Source of the DNA: Nonomuraea cavernae
GTDB lineage: Bacteria > Actinomycetota > Actinomycetes > Streptosporangiales > Streptosporangiaceae
Direction: 5' to 3'
DNA: 64,000 nucleotides
Assembly (NCBI RefSeq): GCF_014646355.1
Contig: NZ_BMNH01000027.1
Location: forward strand, 43,911 to 107,910
The notes under the pieces are model-generated. The model was not told the DNA's origin, did no database searches, and saw nothing but the letters and a program-made list of their open reading frames with translations. Position numbers and translations under genes: made by a program. Positions 41,245 to 49,910 of the stretch are shown here, in pieces (position 1 is the first letter of the stretch; every line of letters begins with the position of its first letter).

Positions 41245-43479
41245 ATGGAACGAACGGTCCTCGCCGCGGTCGCTGAACGCCCCGACGCCGACACGGCACT
41301 CGCCGAGCAGATCCGCCGCGTCCGCGCGGCGATGCACGACCTCGGCGTTCAGTTGCGCTGGACGCACCGCACGGAGGACGCGCTGGCGGTGATCGGCTCG
41401 GACGCCTCGCTGGCGGGGATGCTGGCCGACTGGGACACCCCGGGCGCCCCTCAGGTGCTGCGGGCGGTCACCCAGCGCTTCCGCGGCCTGCCGGTCTTCC
41501 TCCTGACCGCCGAGCAGGAGCTCCCCCTGTGGGTGTACGAGGTCATCCAGGGCTACGTGTTCCCGCTCGAGGACACCCCTGACTTCATCGCCGGCCGCAT
41601 CGCGCACGCCACCGAGGAATACGCCGAGCGAGTGCTCCCGCCGTTCTTCCGCGCGCTGCGCAAGCTGCAGGACCACCACCAGTATTCCTGGCACACCCCG
41701 GCGCACGCGGGCGGCGTGGCGTTCCTGAAGTCGCCGGTCGGGCGGGCGTTCTTCGACTTCTACGGTGAGCGCCTGCTGCGCACCGACCTGTCCATCTCCG
41801 TCCCCGAGCTCGGCTCGCCGCTGGACCACACCGGCCCGATCGGCGCCGCCGAACGCAACGCCGCCCGCGTCTTCGGTGCCGACCGCACCTTCTTCGTGAT
41901 GAACGGCAACGCCACCGCCAACCGCATCGTCGGCCACCACGCCGTCGCCCGTGACGAGACCGCCCTGGTCGATCGCAACTGCCACAAGTCACTCCAGCAC
42001 GCGCTGACCATCAGCGGCGCGCGCCCCGTCTACCTGGTGCCCGAACGCAACGGTCTCGGCCTGGCCGGCCCCATCCCGCCCGCCGCGCTAGGGGCCGGCA
42101 CCCTGCGCGCCCGGCTGTCCGGCCACCCCCTCGCCGACGGCGCCCCGTCCTACGCCGTGATCACCAACTCCACCTACGACGGGCTCTGCTACGACGCCGT
42201 ACGCGTCGCCGAGCTGCTGAGCGAGAGCGTCCCCCGGGTGCACTTCGACGAGGCGTGGTTCGCCTACGCCCGCTTCAACCCGCTCTACGCCGGCCGCTAC
42301 GGGATGGCCGTGGACGAGCGGACCCTGCCGGGGCCGGGTCGCCCCACCGTGTTCGCCACCCAGTCCACGCACAAGCTCCTGGCGGCCCTGTCGCAGTCGG
42401 CGATGCTGCACGTCCGGTCCGCCGAGCGCGCCCCGGTGGACTACGAGCGGCTCAACGAGACGTACCTGATGCACTGTTCCACCTCGCCGCTCTATCCGAT
42501 GATCGCCTCGCTGGACGTGGCGGCGGGCATGATGGACGGCCCGTCGGGGGCGTACCTGACGGGTGAGGCCGTCCTTGAGGCGGTCAGGTTCCGCCAGGCC
42601 ATGGTCCGGCTGGCCGCCCGCATCCGGGAGGACGGCCGGCGGCCCGAGTGGTACTTCGGCGTCTGGCAGCCCCCGCAGGTCACGGATCCCGGCACCGGGC
42701 GGCCCATCCCGTTCGCCGACGCCGATCCCGTGCTGCTGAGCACCGATCCGGCCTGCTGGACCCTGGAGCCCGGCGCCGCCTGGCACGGCTTCCAGGGCCT
42801 GACCGACGGCTACTGCCTGCTCGACCCCATCAAGGTGACGATCACCTGCCCCGGCGCCGACGCCACCGACGGCACCCTCGACTGGGGCATCCCCGCCCGG
42901 ATCGTCGCCACCTACCTGCGGCGGCGCGGCATCGTCGTGGAGAAGACCGGCGACCACACGCTGCTGGTGCTGTTCTCGATGGGCATCACCAAGGGCAAGT
43001 GGGGCACGCTGATCGACGCGCTCACCGACTTCAAGCGCGCCTACGACGACGACCTGCCCCTGGCCGAGGTGCTGCCGGGCTTCGGGCCGCCGGCCACCAC
43101 GTTGCGCCGCTTCTGCGCCGACGTGCACGACAGGCTCCGCGCGCTCGGGCTCGGCGCGCTCCTCGATGAGATCTTCACCACCCTCCCCGAGCCTGTCCGC
43201 ACCCCCGCCGACAGCTACCAGGCGTTGATCCGCTCGCGCACGGAACGCGTCCCTCTCGCCGAGCTTCCCGGCCGTGTCTCCGCCGCCACGGTGGTCGTCA
43301 CCCCGCCGGGGATCCCGATGCTGATCCCCGGCGAGGCCACCGGGCCCGCCGACGGCCCGCTGATGACGTTCCTGCACGCCCTGGAGGACTTCGACCGTTC
43401 GTTCCCCGACCTGGCCACCGACATCCACGGCGCGCACCGCGACGACGCCTGCCGCTACCACGTCGAGGTCGAACGCTGA
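41245..43479 (+). CDS. Orn/Lys/Arg decarboxylase (PLP fold type I)
   Basis: A 744-residue enzyme of the inducible/biodegradative Orn/Lys/Arg decarboxylase family. An N-terminal wing domain (about 1-130) is followed by the PLP domain with HFDEAWFAYA and the Schiff-base Lys377 in QSTHKLL. The C-terminal domain is present. It converts basic amino acids to polyamines (cadaverine, putrescine or agmatine). The substrate is not decided by the motifs seen. GGAG five bases before the ATG at 41245 sets the start. It stands alone, divergent from the helicase. Confidence 0.92.
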   Translation: MERTVLAAVAERPDADTALAEQIRRVRAAMHDLGVQLRWTHRTEDALAVIGSDASLAGMLADWDTPGAPQVLRAVTQRFRGLPVFLLTAEQELPLWVYEVIQGYVFPLEDTPDFIAGRIAHATEEYAERVLPPFFRALRKLQDHHQYSWHTPAHAGGVAFLKSPVGRAFFDFYGERLLRTDLSISVPELGSPLDHTGPIGAAERNAARVFGADRTFFVMNGNATANRIVGHHAVARDETALVDRNCHKSLQHALTISGARPVYLVPERNGLGLAGPIPPAALGAGTLRARLSGHPLADGAPSYAVITNSTYDGLCYDAVRVAELLSESVPRVHFDEAWFAYARFNPLYAGRYGMAVDERTLPGPGRPTVFATQSTHKLLAALSQSAMLHVRSAERAPVDYERLNETYLMHCSTSPLYPMIASLDVAAGMMDGPSGAYLTGEAVLEAVRFRQAMVRLAARIREDGRRPEWYFGVWQPPQVTDPGTGRPIPFADADPVLLSTDPACWTLEPGAAWHGFQGLTDGYCLLDPIKVTITCPGADATDGTLDWGIPARIVATYLRRRGIVVEKTGDHTLLVLFSMGITKGKWGTLIDALTDFKRAYDDDLPLAEVLPGFGPPATTLRRFCADVHDRLRALGLGALLDEIFTTLPEPVRTPADSYQALIRSRTERVPLAELPGRVSAATVVVTPPGIPMLIPGEATGPADGPLMTFLHALEDFDRSFPDLATDIHGAHRDDACRYHVEVER

Positions 43480-43561
43480 CTCACCCGGGGTGGACGACGA
43501 GACCGCGGATGACCAGGAAGGTGGCCACCGCCGCGCCATGAGGTGAGGGGCGGCGCCCGTG

Positions 43562-43903
43562 TCACCACTCGCGGGCGGCGACCAGCTTCTCCGCGTCCGC
43601 CTCCGCGAACCCGTACGCCGAGGCCACGAACCAGAAGTCCTCGGCGATCACCTCTCGCGCGACGGTCTCGATCTCACTGCCGGCCGCCTCGAACTCCGCC
43701 TCCAGGGCGTTGAACTCCTCCGTCGCGGTCCGGGTGAGCGCGTAGAGCGCCGCGAGATCCGCCGGCCGCTCGGTCTCGATCCGCCCGCACAGCCTCAGCA
43801 GGATCGCCTTCGCCTGGTCGAGGACGTGATCCGGGTAGTAGTCGTCTTCGTACAGGTCCTTGAGAAAGGCATGGCCGGCCACCTGCTGGTTGGTGAGCGA
43901 CAT
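43562..43903 (-). CDS. DUF5713 family protein
   Basis: A 113-residue soluble protein that begins SLTNQQVAGHAFLKDLYEDD and is rich in acidic residues, matching the DUF5713 family of unknown function. The ATG at 43903 has GGGGAG nine bases upstream; the frame is open further upstream but without family sequence. It is divergent from the LLM oxidoreductase gene. Confidence 0.8.
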   Translation of the reverse strand: MSLTNQQVAGHAFLKDLYEDDYYPDHVLDQAKAILLRLCGRIETERPADLAALYALTRTATEEFNALEAEFEAAGSEIETVAREVIAEDFWFVASAYGFAEADAEKLVAAREW

Positions 43904-44058
43904 CGCGATCTCCCCTTTCTGCGCGTACGGCTGGATCTCGATGCTGCACCACACCGCCGACACCGGCGACACCGGCAGCCTCCGGAGTAGCGCGACACCC
44001 ACGGTCCGCTCCGCGGCGCGTGCCGGTTTGACCCGGATCCCACCCGAGCCTTCTGTAG

Positions 44059-44072
44059 TGGAACAGGTTCTA
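44059..44072. promoter_or_regulatory. KstR-like operator before the LLM oxidoreductase
   Basis: TGGAACAGGTTCTA matches the TnnAACnnGTTnnA consensus published for KstR, the repressor of cholesterol/steroid catabolism in actinobacteria. It ends 13 bp before the ATG, where a repressor would block the promoter. A second, weaker box precedes the next gene. Confidence 0.6.
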
Positions 44073-44085
44073 TTACGCTCCTCGC

Positions 44086-44964
44086 ATGCGGTTCACCTAT
44101 GCCGAGGCCATGACCGATCCGTCGTACTACCTCCCGCTGGCGCGGGCCGCCGAGGCGGCGGGCTACGCGAGCGTCAGCGTCGCGGACTCCCTCGTGTATC
44201 CGAAGGAGTCCGACGCGAGCTATCCGTACACCGCGGACGGCGACCGCGCCTTCCTTGAGGACAAGAGCTTCATCGAGACGTTCGTCCTGGTCGCGGCCAT
44301 GGGGGCGGTGACGTCGACGATCCGGTTCACGCCGTTCGTGCTCAAGCTGCCGGTCCGCCCGCCGGTGCTGGTCGCCAAGCAGGCGAGCTCGATCGCCTGT
44401 CTCACCGGCAACCGGCTCGGCCTCGGCGTCGGGCTCAGCCCGTGGCCCGAGGACTTCGCGGTCATGGGGGTGCCGTGGGCGCGGCGCGGAAAGCGGATGG
44501 ACGAGGCCATCGAGGTGTTCCGCGGCCTGACGGGCGGCGGCTACTTCGAGTATCACGGCGAGTTCTTCGACCTGCCGCCGGTGAAGATGTCACCGGCCCC
44601 CACCGAGCCGATCCCCGTCCTGGTCGGCGGGCACAGCGACGCGGCGCTGCGCCGGGCCGCCCGCCTCGGCGACGGCTGGATGCACGGCGGGGGCGACCCC
44701 GGCGAGCTGGACCCGCTGCTCGCCAGGCTGGCCGCCCTGCGCGCCGAGGAGGGCACGGCCGACCGGCCCTTCGAGGTGCACGCGATCTCCTACGACGCCT
44801 ACACGGTGGACGGGGTGCGGCGGCTGGCCGACAAGGGCGTCACCGACCTCATCGTCGGATTCCGGAACCCGTACATCAAGGGGCCGGACACGGAGCCGCT
44901 CAGCAAGAAGATCGAGCACCTGGAGCGGTTCGCCGAGTCCGTCATCTCCAAAGTCACCCCTTAA
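44086..44964 (+). CDS. LLM-class F420-dependent oxidoreductase
   Basis: A 292-residue TIM-barrel protein of the luciferase-like monooxygenase class, with RFTPFVLKLPVRPPVLVAKQ, RLGLGVGLSPWPEDF and IPVLVGGHSDAALRRAAR, as in F420-dependent Rv-type oxidoreductases. It would use coenzyme F420 rather than flavin plus O2; the actinobacterial context supports this, but no direct F420 motif decides it. The KstR-like box and the isomerase-like gene downstream suggest steroid-related metabolism. Confidence 0.85.
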   Translation: MRFTYAEAMTDPSYYLPLARAAEAAGYASVSVADSLVYPKESDASYPYTADGDRAFLEDKSFIETFVLVAAMGAVTSTIRFTPFVLKLPVRPPVLVAKQASSIACLTGNRLGLGVGLSPWPEDFAVMGVPWARRGKRMDEAIEVFRGLTGGGYFEYHGEFFDLPPVKMSPAPTEPIPVLVGGHSDAALRRAARLGDGWMHGGGDPGELDPLLARLAALRAEEGTADRPFEVHAISYDAYTVDGVRRLADKGVTDLIVGFRNPYIKGPDTEPLSKKIEHLERFAESVISKVTP

Positions 44965-44973
44965 CCGGCGAAC

Positions 44974-44987
44974 AAGAACGGGTTACA
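44974..44987. promoter_or_regulatory. Second KstR-like box
   Basis: AAGAACGGGTTACA keeps the AACnnGTT core and terminal A of the KstR consensus but lacks the first T. It fills most of the 28-bp gap before the isomerase-like gene. It is weaker than the site at 44059. Confidence 0.4.
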
Positions 44988-44992
44988 GTTTC

Positions 44993-45451
44993 GTGGTGAC
45001 CGATTCCACCGCCATCACCTGGGACGCGCCGGACGACGACCACGCCGCGCGCCGGACGGCCCAGGCGTCCATGGCCGCGGTCGTCGCCGGGCGCAGGTCC
45101 GACTGGCTGGGCCTGTTCGGCCCGGACGCCCTCCTGGAGGATCCCGTCGGCCCCTCGATGCTCGACCCCGAGGGCAAGGGGCACCGCGGCCACCAGGAGA
45201 TCGCGGCGTTCTGGGACGCCAACATCAGCTCGGTGCGCGCGTTCCGCTTCCAGGTCAGCGACTCCTTCGCCAACGGGCCGAGTTGCGCCAACGTCGCCGC
45301 CATCACCATGACCATGGACGGCGGCACGACCATGACGGTCGACTGCGTGATCGTCTACACGGTCGACGAGGCCGGCCTGATCACGTCCCTCCGCGCCCAC
45401 TGGGAGCCCGATCGCGCGCTGGCCACCCTGACCGGCCCCGAGCGCCGGTAG
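44993..45451 (+). CDS. Ketosteroid isomerase-like (SnoaL/NTF2 fold) protein
   Basis: A 152-residue NTF2-fold protein with WLGLFGPDALLEDPVGPSML, GKGHRGHQEIAAFWD and LRAHWEP. This resembles actinobacterial steroid delta-isomerase-like proteins, in which an Asp in the LEDPVG segment acts as base. Isomerisation of 3-oxo-delta5 steroids is the family prototype. It is 28 bp downstream of the LLM gene, behind its own KstR-like box. The start is one of two adjacent GTG codons (44993 or 44996). Confidence 0.75.
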   Translation: MVTDSTAITWDAPDDDHAARRTAQASMAAVVAGRRSDWLGLFGPDALLEDPVGPSMLDPEGKGHRGHQEIAAFWDANISSVRAFRFQVSDSFANGPSCANVAAITMTMDGGTTMTVDCVIVYTVDEAGLITSLRAHWEPDRALATLTGPERR

Positions 45452-45491
45452 GCCGCCCGCCCTCAGCGCGCTCTCGGCCCCCACCTCCCGC

Positions 45492-45610
45492 GTGTGAGCC
45501 GCGTGTGAGCCGCGTGTGAGCCGCGTGTGAGCCGCGTGTGAGCCGCGTGTGGGGGCCGCGTGTGGGGGCCGCGTGTGGGGGGCCGCGTGTGGGGGCCGCG
45601 TGTGGGCCGC
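45492..45610. repeat. GTGTGAGCCGC / GTGTGGGGGCCGC tandem repeat
   Basis: Five perfect 11-bp copies of GTGTGAGCCGC (45492-45546) pass into five variant copies of 13, 13, 14, 13 and 11 bp in which GAG is replaced by runs of three to six G. It fills the gap between the convergent isomerase-like and amine-oxidase genes. The G-run length differences point to slippage, so the locus may vary between strains. Confidence 0.93.
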
Positions 45611-45620
45611 GTGCCGCCGT

Positions 45621-46985
45621 TCAGGGGCGCGCGGCGCCCGCGCCGAGGGCGGCGCCGGCGCGCAGGGCGGCCCGGAAGCCGGACGCGGCGGCGAGCTCCA
45701 TGTTGCCGAGATCGCCGAAGTAGTCACCGCAGAAGTGGACGCCGACGTCGGTGCGACGGCTGTGGCGGAGCATCGGCTCGAAGGAGAACCCGGGCCGGCG
45801 GTAGGGGATGCCGTGTTCCCAGCGCTGGATCCTGATCTCGCCGAGATTGCCGCGCAGCTGGGGGTACACCCCGACGAGGTCGTCGGCGTAACGCGACTCC
45901 ACGCCGCTGTCCTCCAGGTCCAGCATCCTGCGGGCTCCGTCGCCTCCGGCGTACACCATGAGGCTGCCGCCGGGACGCCGGGTGCCGCCGGTGCGCAGCG
46001 GGTTGGCGTGGTTGAACATCATGTCGAAGGACTGCTCCGTCGCGGTGAGCGCGTAGATGTGGTCCCACGGCATCCGGCCGCGCTCGGTGGTGATGACGCC
46101 GGCGCTGACGAAGGGGCCGTACGTGACGCCGGCCAGCACGTCGGCGACGTCGCCGGGCAGGCCCTCGACCACGCGGCGCGAGACGTACGCCGGCGTGGCC
46201 ATGATCACCTGGCGGGCGCGCAGCGTCTTCTCCTCGCCGTGCTCGCGCAGGGTGACCGTGACGTGGCCGCCCTCCTCACGGACCCTGGTCACGGCGGCGC
46301 CGTAGCGCACCAGGTGCCCGAGCTCGGCGGCCATCGCCTCACCGAGCCGGCCCGAGCCGCCGTTGAGGTTGTACGACAGCAGGCTCTTGCGCCCCGCCCA
46401 CACCCCGCCGAACAGGGCGCCGCCGGTGCCGACGCTCTGGTCCTCCAGCTCGGAGGCGGCGCGGTGCCCGGCCGAGCGGAAGATGCCGTCCACCCGGGCC
46501 GGCGGGCGGCCGATCAGCTCACGGAACGACCGGTCGGCCAGGTAGCCGCCGAAACGGGCGGCCGCCCAGCCGGGCCGCTCCCGCTGCGTGTCCTGCCACA
46601 CCTTGACCGCGCCCACCGCGCGCAGGCCGACGTTGGCCAGGGCGACCCGCTCGCGCAGGGACAGGGGCAGGGTGAACGGGTAGGTCTCGACCCGCTTGTT
46701 GGCGTACACCTTGCCGGCGAAGGTCAGCGCGAACTTGGCGCCCGGGATGCCGATGGTCTCCAGCCCGAGGGCCGACGTCATCCGCTCGACGTGCGAGCCG
46801 GCGCCCGGGAACAGGTGCGCGCCGAGGTTCATCCAGTATTCGCCCCGTGGCAGCGACATCAACCGGCCGCCCAGCCGTTCGTCGGCCTCCAGCAGCACCA
46901 CGTCGCGGTGCCGCAGCTGCCAGAGCGCCGAAAGCCCGGCGACTCCTCCACCGACGATGACGACGTCGTGGATCTCGGCATTCAT
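45621..46985 (-). CDS. FAD-dependent amine oxidase/protoporphyrinogen-oxidase-like protein
   Basis: A 454-residue flavoprotein with an N-terminal FAD motif VVIVGGGVAGLSAL, GGRLMSL and a C-terminal GVHFCGDYFGDLG that binds FAD. The fold is that of the monoamine oxidase/PPOX/phytoene desaturase superfamily. It is the last gene of the leftward ABC-importer operon, 22 bp after the ATPase gene, so it probably oxidises the imported amine or amino acid rather than serving in heme synthesis. Confidence 0.8.
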   Translation of the reverse strand: MNAEIHDVVIVGGGVAGLSALWQLRHRDVVLLEADERLGGRLMSLPRGEYWMNLGAHLFPGAGSHVERMTSALGLETIGIPGAKFALTFAGKVYANKRVETYPFTLPLSLRERVALANVGLRAVGAVKVWQDTQRERPGWAAARFGGYLADRSFRELIGRPPARVDGIFRSAGHRAASELEDQSVGTGGALFGGVWAGRKSLLSYNLNGGSGRLGEAMAAELGHLVRYGAAVTRVREEGGHVTVTLREHGEEKTLRARQVIMATPAYVSRRVVEGLPGDVADVLAGVTYGPFVSAGVITTERGRMPWDHIYALTATEQSFDMMFNHANPLRTGGTRRPGGSLMVYAGGDGARRMLDLEDSGVESRYADDLVGVYPQLRGNLGEIRIQRWEHGIPYRRPGFSFEPMLRHSRRTDVGVHFCGDYFGDLGNMELAAASGFRAALRAGAALGAGAARP

Positions 46986-47007
46986 GATGTCTCCGACTCC
47001 TTGCAGG

Positions 47008-47778
47008 TCAGGCGGCGCTGCCTTCGAATTTCGTGTGTTCGGCCAGGAACTTCCTGGTCAGCTGCTCCTGCGGGTTCTCGGCGATCTGTGCCGGGGTGCC
47101 CCGCTCGATGACCTTGCCGTCGGCGATCATCAGGATGGTGTCGGCCACGTCGAGGGCGAACTTCACCTCGTGCGTGACGATGATCATCGTCATGCCCTCG
47201 GCGCTGAGATCCTTCATGACGTTGAGCACGTCCATGGTGGACTCGGGGTCGAGGGCCGAGGTCGGCTCGTCGAACAGCAGGGCCAGCGGGTTCATCGCGA
47301 GCGCGCGGGCCAGCGCGACCCGCTGCAACTGGCCGCCGGACAGCTGGCCGGGCATCGCCAGGGCCTTGTCCATCAGGCCGACCTTGCCCAGCAGCCGGAT
47401 CGCGGTGTCCACCGCCTCCTCGTGGCCGGTGCGCAGGCTCCGCACCATGGGCAGGGCGACGTTCTCCACCACCGAGAGGTGCGGGAACACGTTCAGTCCC
47501 TGGAACAGCATGCCGACCTTGCGGCGCAGCGCGACCAGGTCACGGCCCTTCGCCGCCTTGCGGTCGGCGAACGCGGTCATCCCGCCCACGGTGATGGTGC
47601 CGCTGGTGGGGGTCTCCAGGAGGTTCACGCAGCGCAGCATGGTGCTCTTGCCGCTGCCGCTGCGGCCCAGCACGGCGACGACCTCGCCCGGCTGGACGTC
47701 GAGGTCGACGCCGCGCAGCACCTCCAGGTCGCCGAACGACTTGTGCAGGTCTCTGATCTGGATCGTCGGTTCGTTCAT
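47008..47778 (-). CDS. GlnQ-type amino-acid ABC transporter ATPase
   Basis: A 256-residue ATPase with Walker A GRSGSGKST, signature LSGGQLQR and Walker B ALLFDEPTSALDPE, of the polar amino-acid transporter (GlnQ/HisP) group. It overlaps the permease gene by four bases upstream. It energises the importer encoded by the two genes before it. Confidence 0.93.
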   Translation of the reverse strand: MNEPTIQIRDLHKSFGDLEVLRGVDLDVQPGEVVAVLGRSGSGKSTMLRCVNLLETPTSGTITVGGMTAFADRKAAKGRDLVALRRKVGMLFQGLNVFPHLSVVENVALPMVRSLRTGHEEAVDTAIRLLGKVGLMDKALAMPGQLSGGQLQRVALARALAMNPLALLFDEPTSALDPESTMDVLNVMKDLSAEGMTMIIVTHEVKFALDVADTILMIADGKVIERGTPAQIAENPQEQLTRKFLAEHTKFEGSAA

Positions 47779-48524
47779 CGGCCGACCTTCCCCCCTGTGG
47801 TCGCGGTGGCGGCCTGGGCGAGCCTCGCCCTGGTGATCCTGCGCAGCTTGCGGTTGGTCGGCGACATCGCCGTGCCCTCACGCAGGTGGGATTCGAGGTA
47901 GCCGGCCAGCCGGGCCAGCGGCCAGCTCATCGCCACGTAGATCAGGCCGATCACGATGTAGACCTCCAGCGGCTGGAAGGTCTCCGACGTGATGATCGTC
48001 GCCTGGGTCATCAGCTCGCCGCCGCCGATGGTGACCAGCAGCGCGGTCCCCTTCAGCAGGTCCACCAGCATGGTGGCGGTGGCCGGCAGCGCCAGCCGTA
48101 CGGCCTGCGGCAGCTGCACCGTCAGCAGCACCCGGGCCGGGGTCAGGCCGAGGGCGCGAGCCGCCTCGGTCTGACCCCGCGAGACGCCCTGCAGTCCGCC
48201 GCGGAAGATCTCCGCCAGGTAGGCGCCGTAGAACAGCGACAGGGCGAGCCAGCCGGCGGTGAAGGCGTCCAGGACGAGCCCGATGCCGGTCAGGCCGAAG
48301 TAGATGATGAAGATGCCGGTGATGATCGGCAGGTTCTTGAACAGCTCGGTGTAGAGGTAGCCGGCCGCGTTGATCACGCGGTTCTGCGACATCCGCAGCA
48401 CCGCCACGACGAACCCGACCAGGCAGGCGCCGACGAACCCGATCGCGGTCAGCTCGATCGACTTGACCAGCCCGTCGACCAGGACGGGGACGTAACCGCC
48501 CCAGTCGACGGAGAGCAAGCTCAC
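47775..48524 (-). CDS. GlnP-type amino-acid ABC permease
   Basis: A 249-residue permease with about five or six membrane helices and the His/Glu/Gln/Arg-type EAA motif (EAARALGLTPARVLLTVQLP). The GTG at 48524 overlaps the stop of the binding-protein gene by four bases and gives the family N terminus. A single permease gene is present, so it likely works as a homodimer. Confidence 0.9.
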   Translation of the reverse strand: MSLLSVDWGGYVPVLVDGLVKSIELTAIGFVGACLVGFVVAVLRMSQNRVINAAGYLYTELFKNLPIITGIFIIYFGLTGIGLVLDAFTAGWLALSLFYGAYLAEIFRGGLQGVSRGQTEAARALGLTPARVLLTVQLPQAVRLALPATATMLVDLLKGTALLVTIGGGELMTQATIITSETFQPLEVYIVIGLIYVAMSWPLARLAGYLESHLREGTAMSPTNRKLRRITRARLAQAATATTGGKVGR

Positions 48525-49480
48525 TGACCCTCTCCGGCGGTGGGCGCCGTCCACGTGTCGGGCCGGTCGACGCCCTTGCGGATCGTGGTCATCTCCGGGG
48601 TGGCGGTCAGGAAGTCGGTGGCGTTGACGCCCCACTTCGTGAGCACGTCACTGGAGGTCTTCGAGGAGAACCAGCCGTTGGTGACCCCGTCCAGCTTGGC
48701 GCACAGCTTCTCGGCCTTCTTCGAGCAGTACCAGACCACCTGGTACGGCCGGAAGCCCTGCAGGCCGGGGTTGGCCGCCACCTCCTCGTCGGTGGGCGGC
48801 GTCATCGTCTGGACCTCGAAGTCCTTCAGGTCCGGACGGGTGTCGCGCAGGTAGACGGCGGTCAGCGGGTCGATGTTGATCGCGTCCAGCCGGCCCGCGG
48901 CCAGGTCCGAGATGGCCTGGGCCCAGGCGGGATAGGTGCGGGCCTTGACGCCCGGGGTGGCGCGGACCGCCTCGTCGTTGATCGATCCGGTGACGGCGCC
49001 GACGTTGAGGCCCTTGAGCTCGGCGACCGACGTGGCCTTGACCCCGGGGCGGGTCAGCATCAGGGCGGGACTGTAGTAGACGGGGTCGCTCATCGCGCCC
49101 ACCTGGGAGCGGTCCTTGGTCCAGGAGATGCCGCCGATGCCGATGTCGTAGCGGCCTGCCTGGACACCGGCGATCATGGCCGAGAACTCCATGCCCTGCG
49201 CCTGCACCTCAAGGCCGAGATCCTTGGCGGCGAGCGTGAACAGGTCGCCCTCGACGCCGGTCAGGGCGCCCTTCTCCAAGCCGACGTACGGCATCAGACC
49301 GTTCATGAAGCCGACCGACACCTGGCCGGGCTTGTTCACTCCGAGGTCCTCGGCGGCGGCGGTGCCCGAGCCGGCGTCGGAGTCGGAGCCGCAGGCGGCG
49401 AGCCCCAATGTGGTGGCGAGCGTCAGGCACGCGGCCGCGACGAGTCGGCGGGATCTCGCGGCGTTCGGGGTGCGCGTCAT
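48521..49480 (-). CDS. Amino-acid-type solute-binding lipoprotein
   Basis: A 319-residue family-3-type binding protein. The lipobox LAAC (Cys30) follows a hydrophobic signal sequence, then a Ser/Asp/Gly linker. The body has GMEFSAMIAGVQAGRYDIGI, a hallmark of GlnH/HisJ-like proteins. Ligand identity is not visible. It heads the importer/amine-oxidase operon, divergent from the DeoR regulator. Confidence 0.9.
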   Translation of the reverse strand: MTRTPNAARSRRLVAAACLTLATTLGLAACGSDSDAGSGTAAAEDLGVNKPGQVSVGFMNGLMPYVGLEKGALTGVEGDLFTLAAKDLGLEVQAQGMEFSAMIAGVQAGRYDIGIGGISWTKDRSQVGAMSDPVYYSPALMLTRPGVKATSVAELKGLNVGAVTGSINDEAVRATPGVKARTYPAWAQAISDLAAGRLDAINIDPLTAVYLRDTRPDLKDFEVQTMTPPTDEEVAANPGLQGFRPYQVVWYCSKKAEKLCAKLDGVTNGWFSSKTSSDVLTKWGVNATDFLTATPEMTTIRKGVDRPDTWTAPTAGEGQ

Positions 49481-49726
49481 TTTCGGTACCTCGTGTCCTT
49501 TGTCAACGGAACCAGCTGCCTCAGGTGCGGGGCACCGTCCACCACCGTTCGCGGGGCGTGGTGGTCGTAGGCATACGTGGACCGCCGGCTTGTTTCTGGG
49601 GGCGGGGCGATCACGATGTTCACGTGGCCGATCAAGCCCGTTTCAGCCCGATCTTGTTGTGGTAATTCGAGGGATTCTGCCCGTGAACATGGGGGTAACG
49701 TAGGAATCCGTGGGAACTTTGTCAAC

Positions 49727-49795
49727 GTGACCAGCGTCACAATGGGCCGCAAACCGTTGGTAAATCAGGAAAAATAGCCAGGTGACCAGCGTGAA
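49727..49795. promoter_or_regulatory. Repeated GTGACCAGCGT sites in the divergent region
   Basis: GTGACCAGCGTCAC (49727-49740, itself palindromic) recurs as GTGACCAGCGTGAA (49782-49795), 55 bp apart, a whole number of helical turns. Two TCGGTCA direct repeats at 49861 and 49871 lie closer to deoR. These are candidate sites for the DeoR product. The rest of the 49481-49910 gap contains no convincing gene. Confidence 0.45.
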
Positions 49796-49910
49796 CGTAT
49801 GGGGCCCAAGAGCTCCGAGTCCGCCCGCATTGACAGCAACACACCGCAGAACCCACAATATCGGTCATGATCGGTCAAAGATTCCTCCGCCCGACGCGGA
49901 GGTGGTCCGG

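Noticed and set aside
45492..45610. Possible CRISPR array
   Set aside because: The units are 11-14 bp and directly adjacent with no spacers, so this is a minisatellite.
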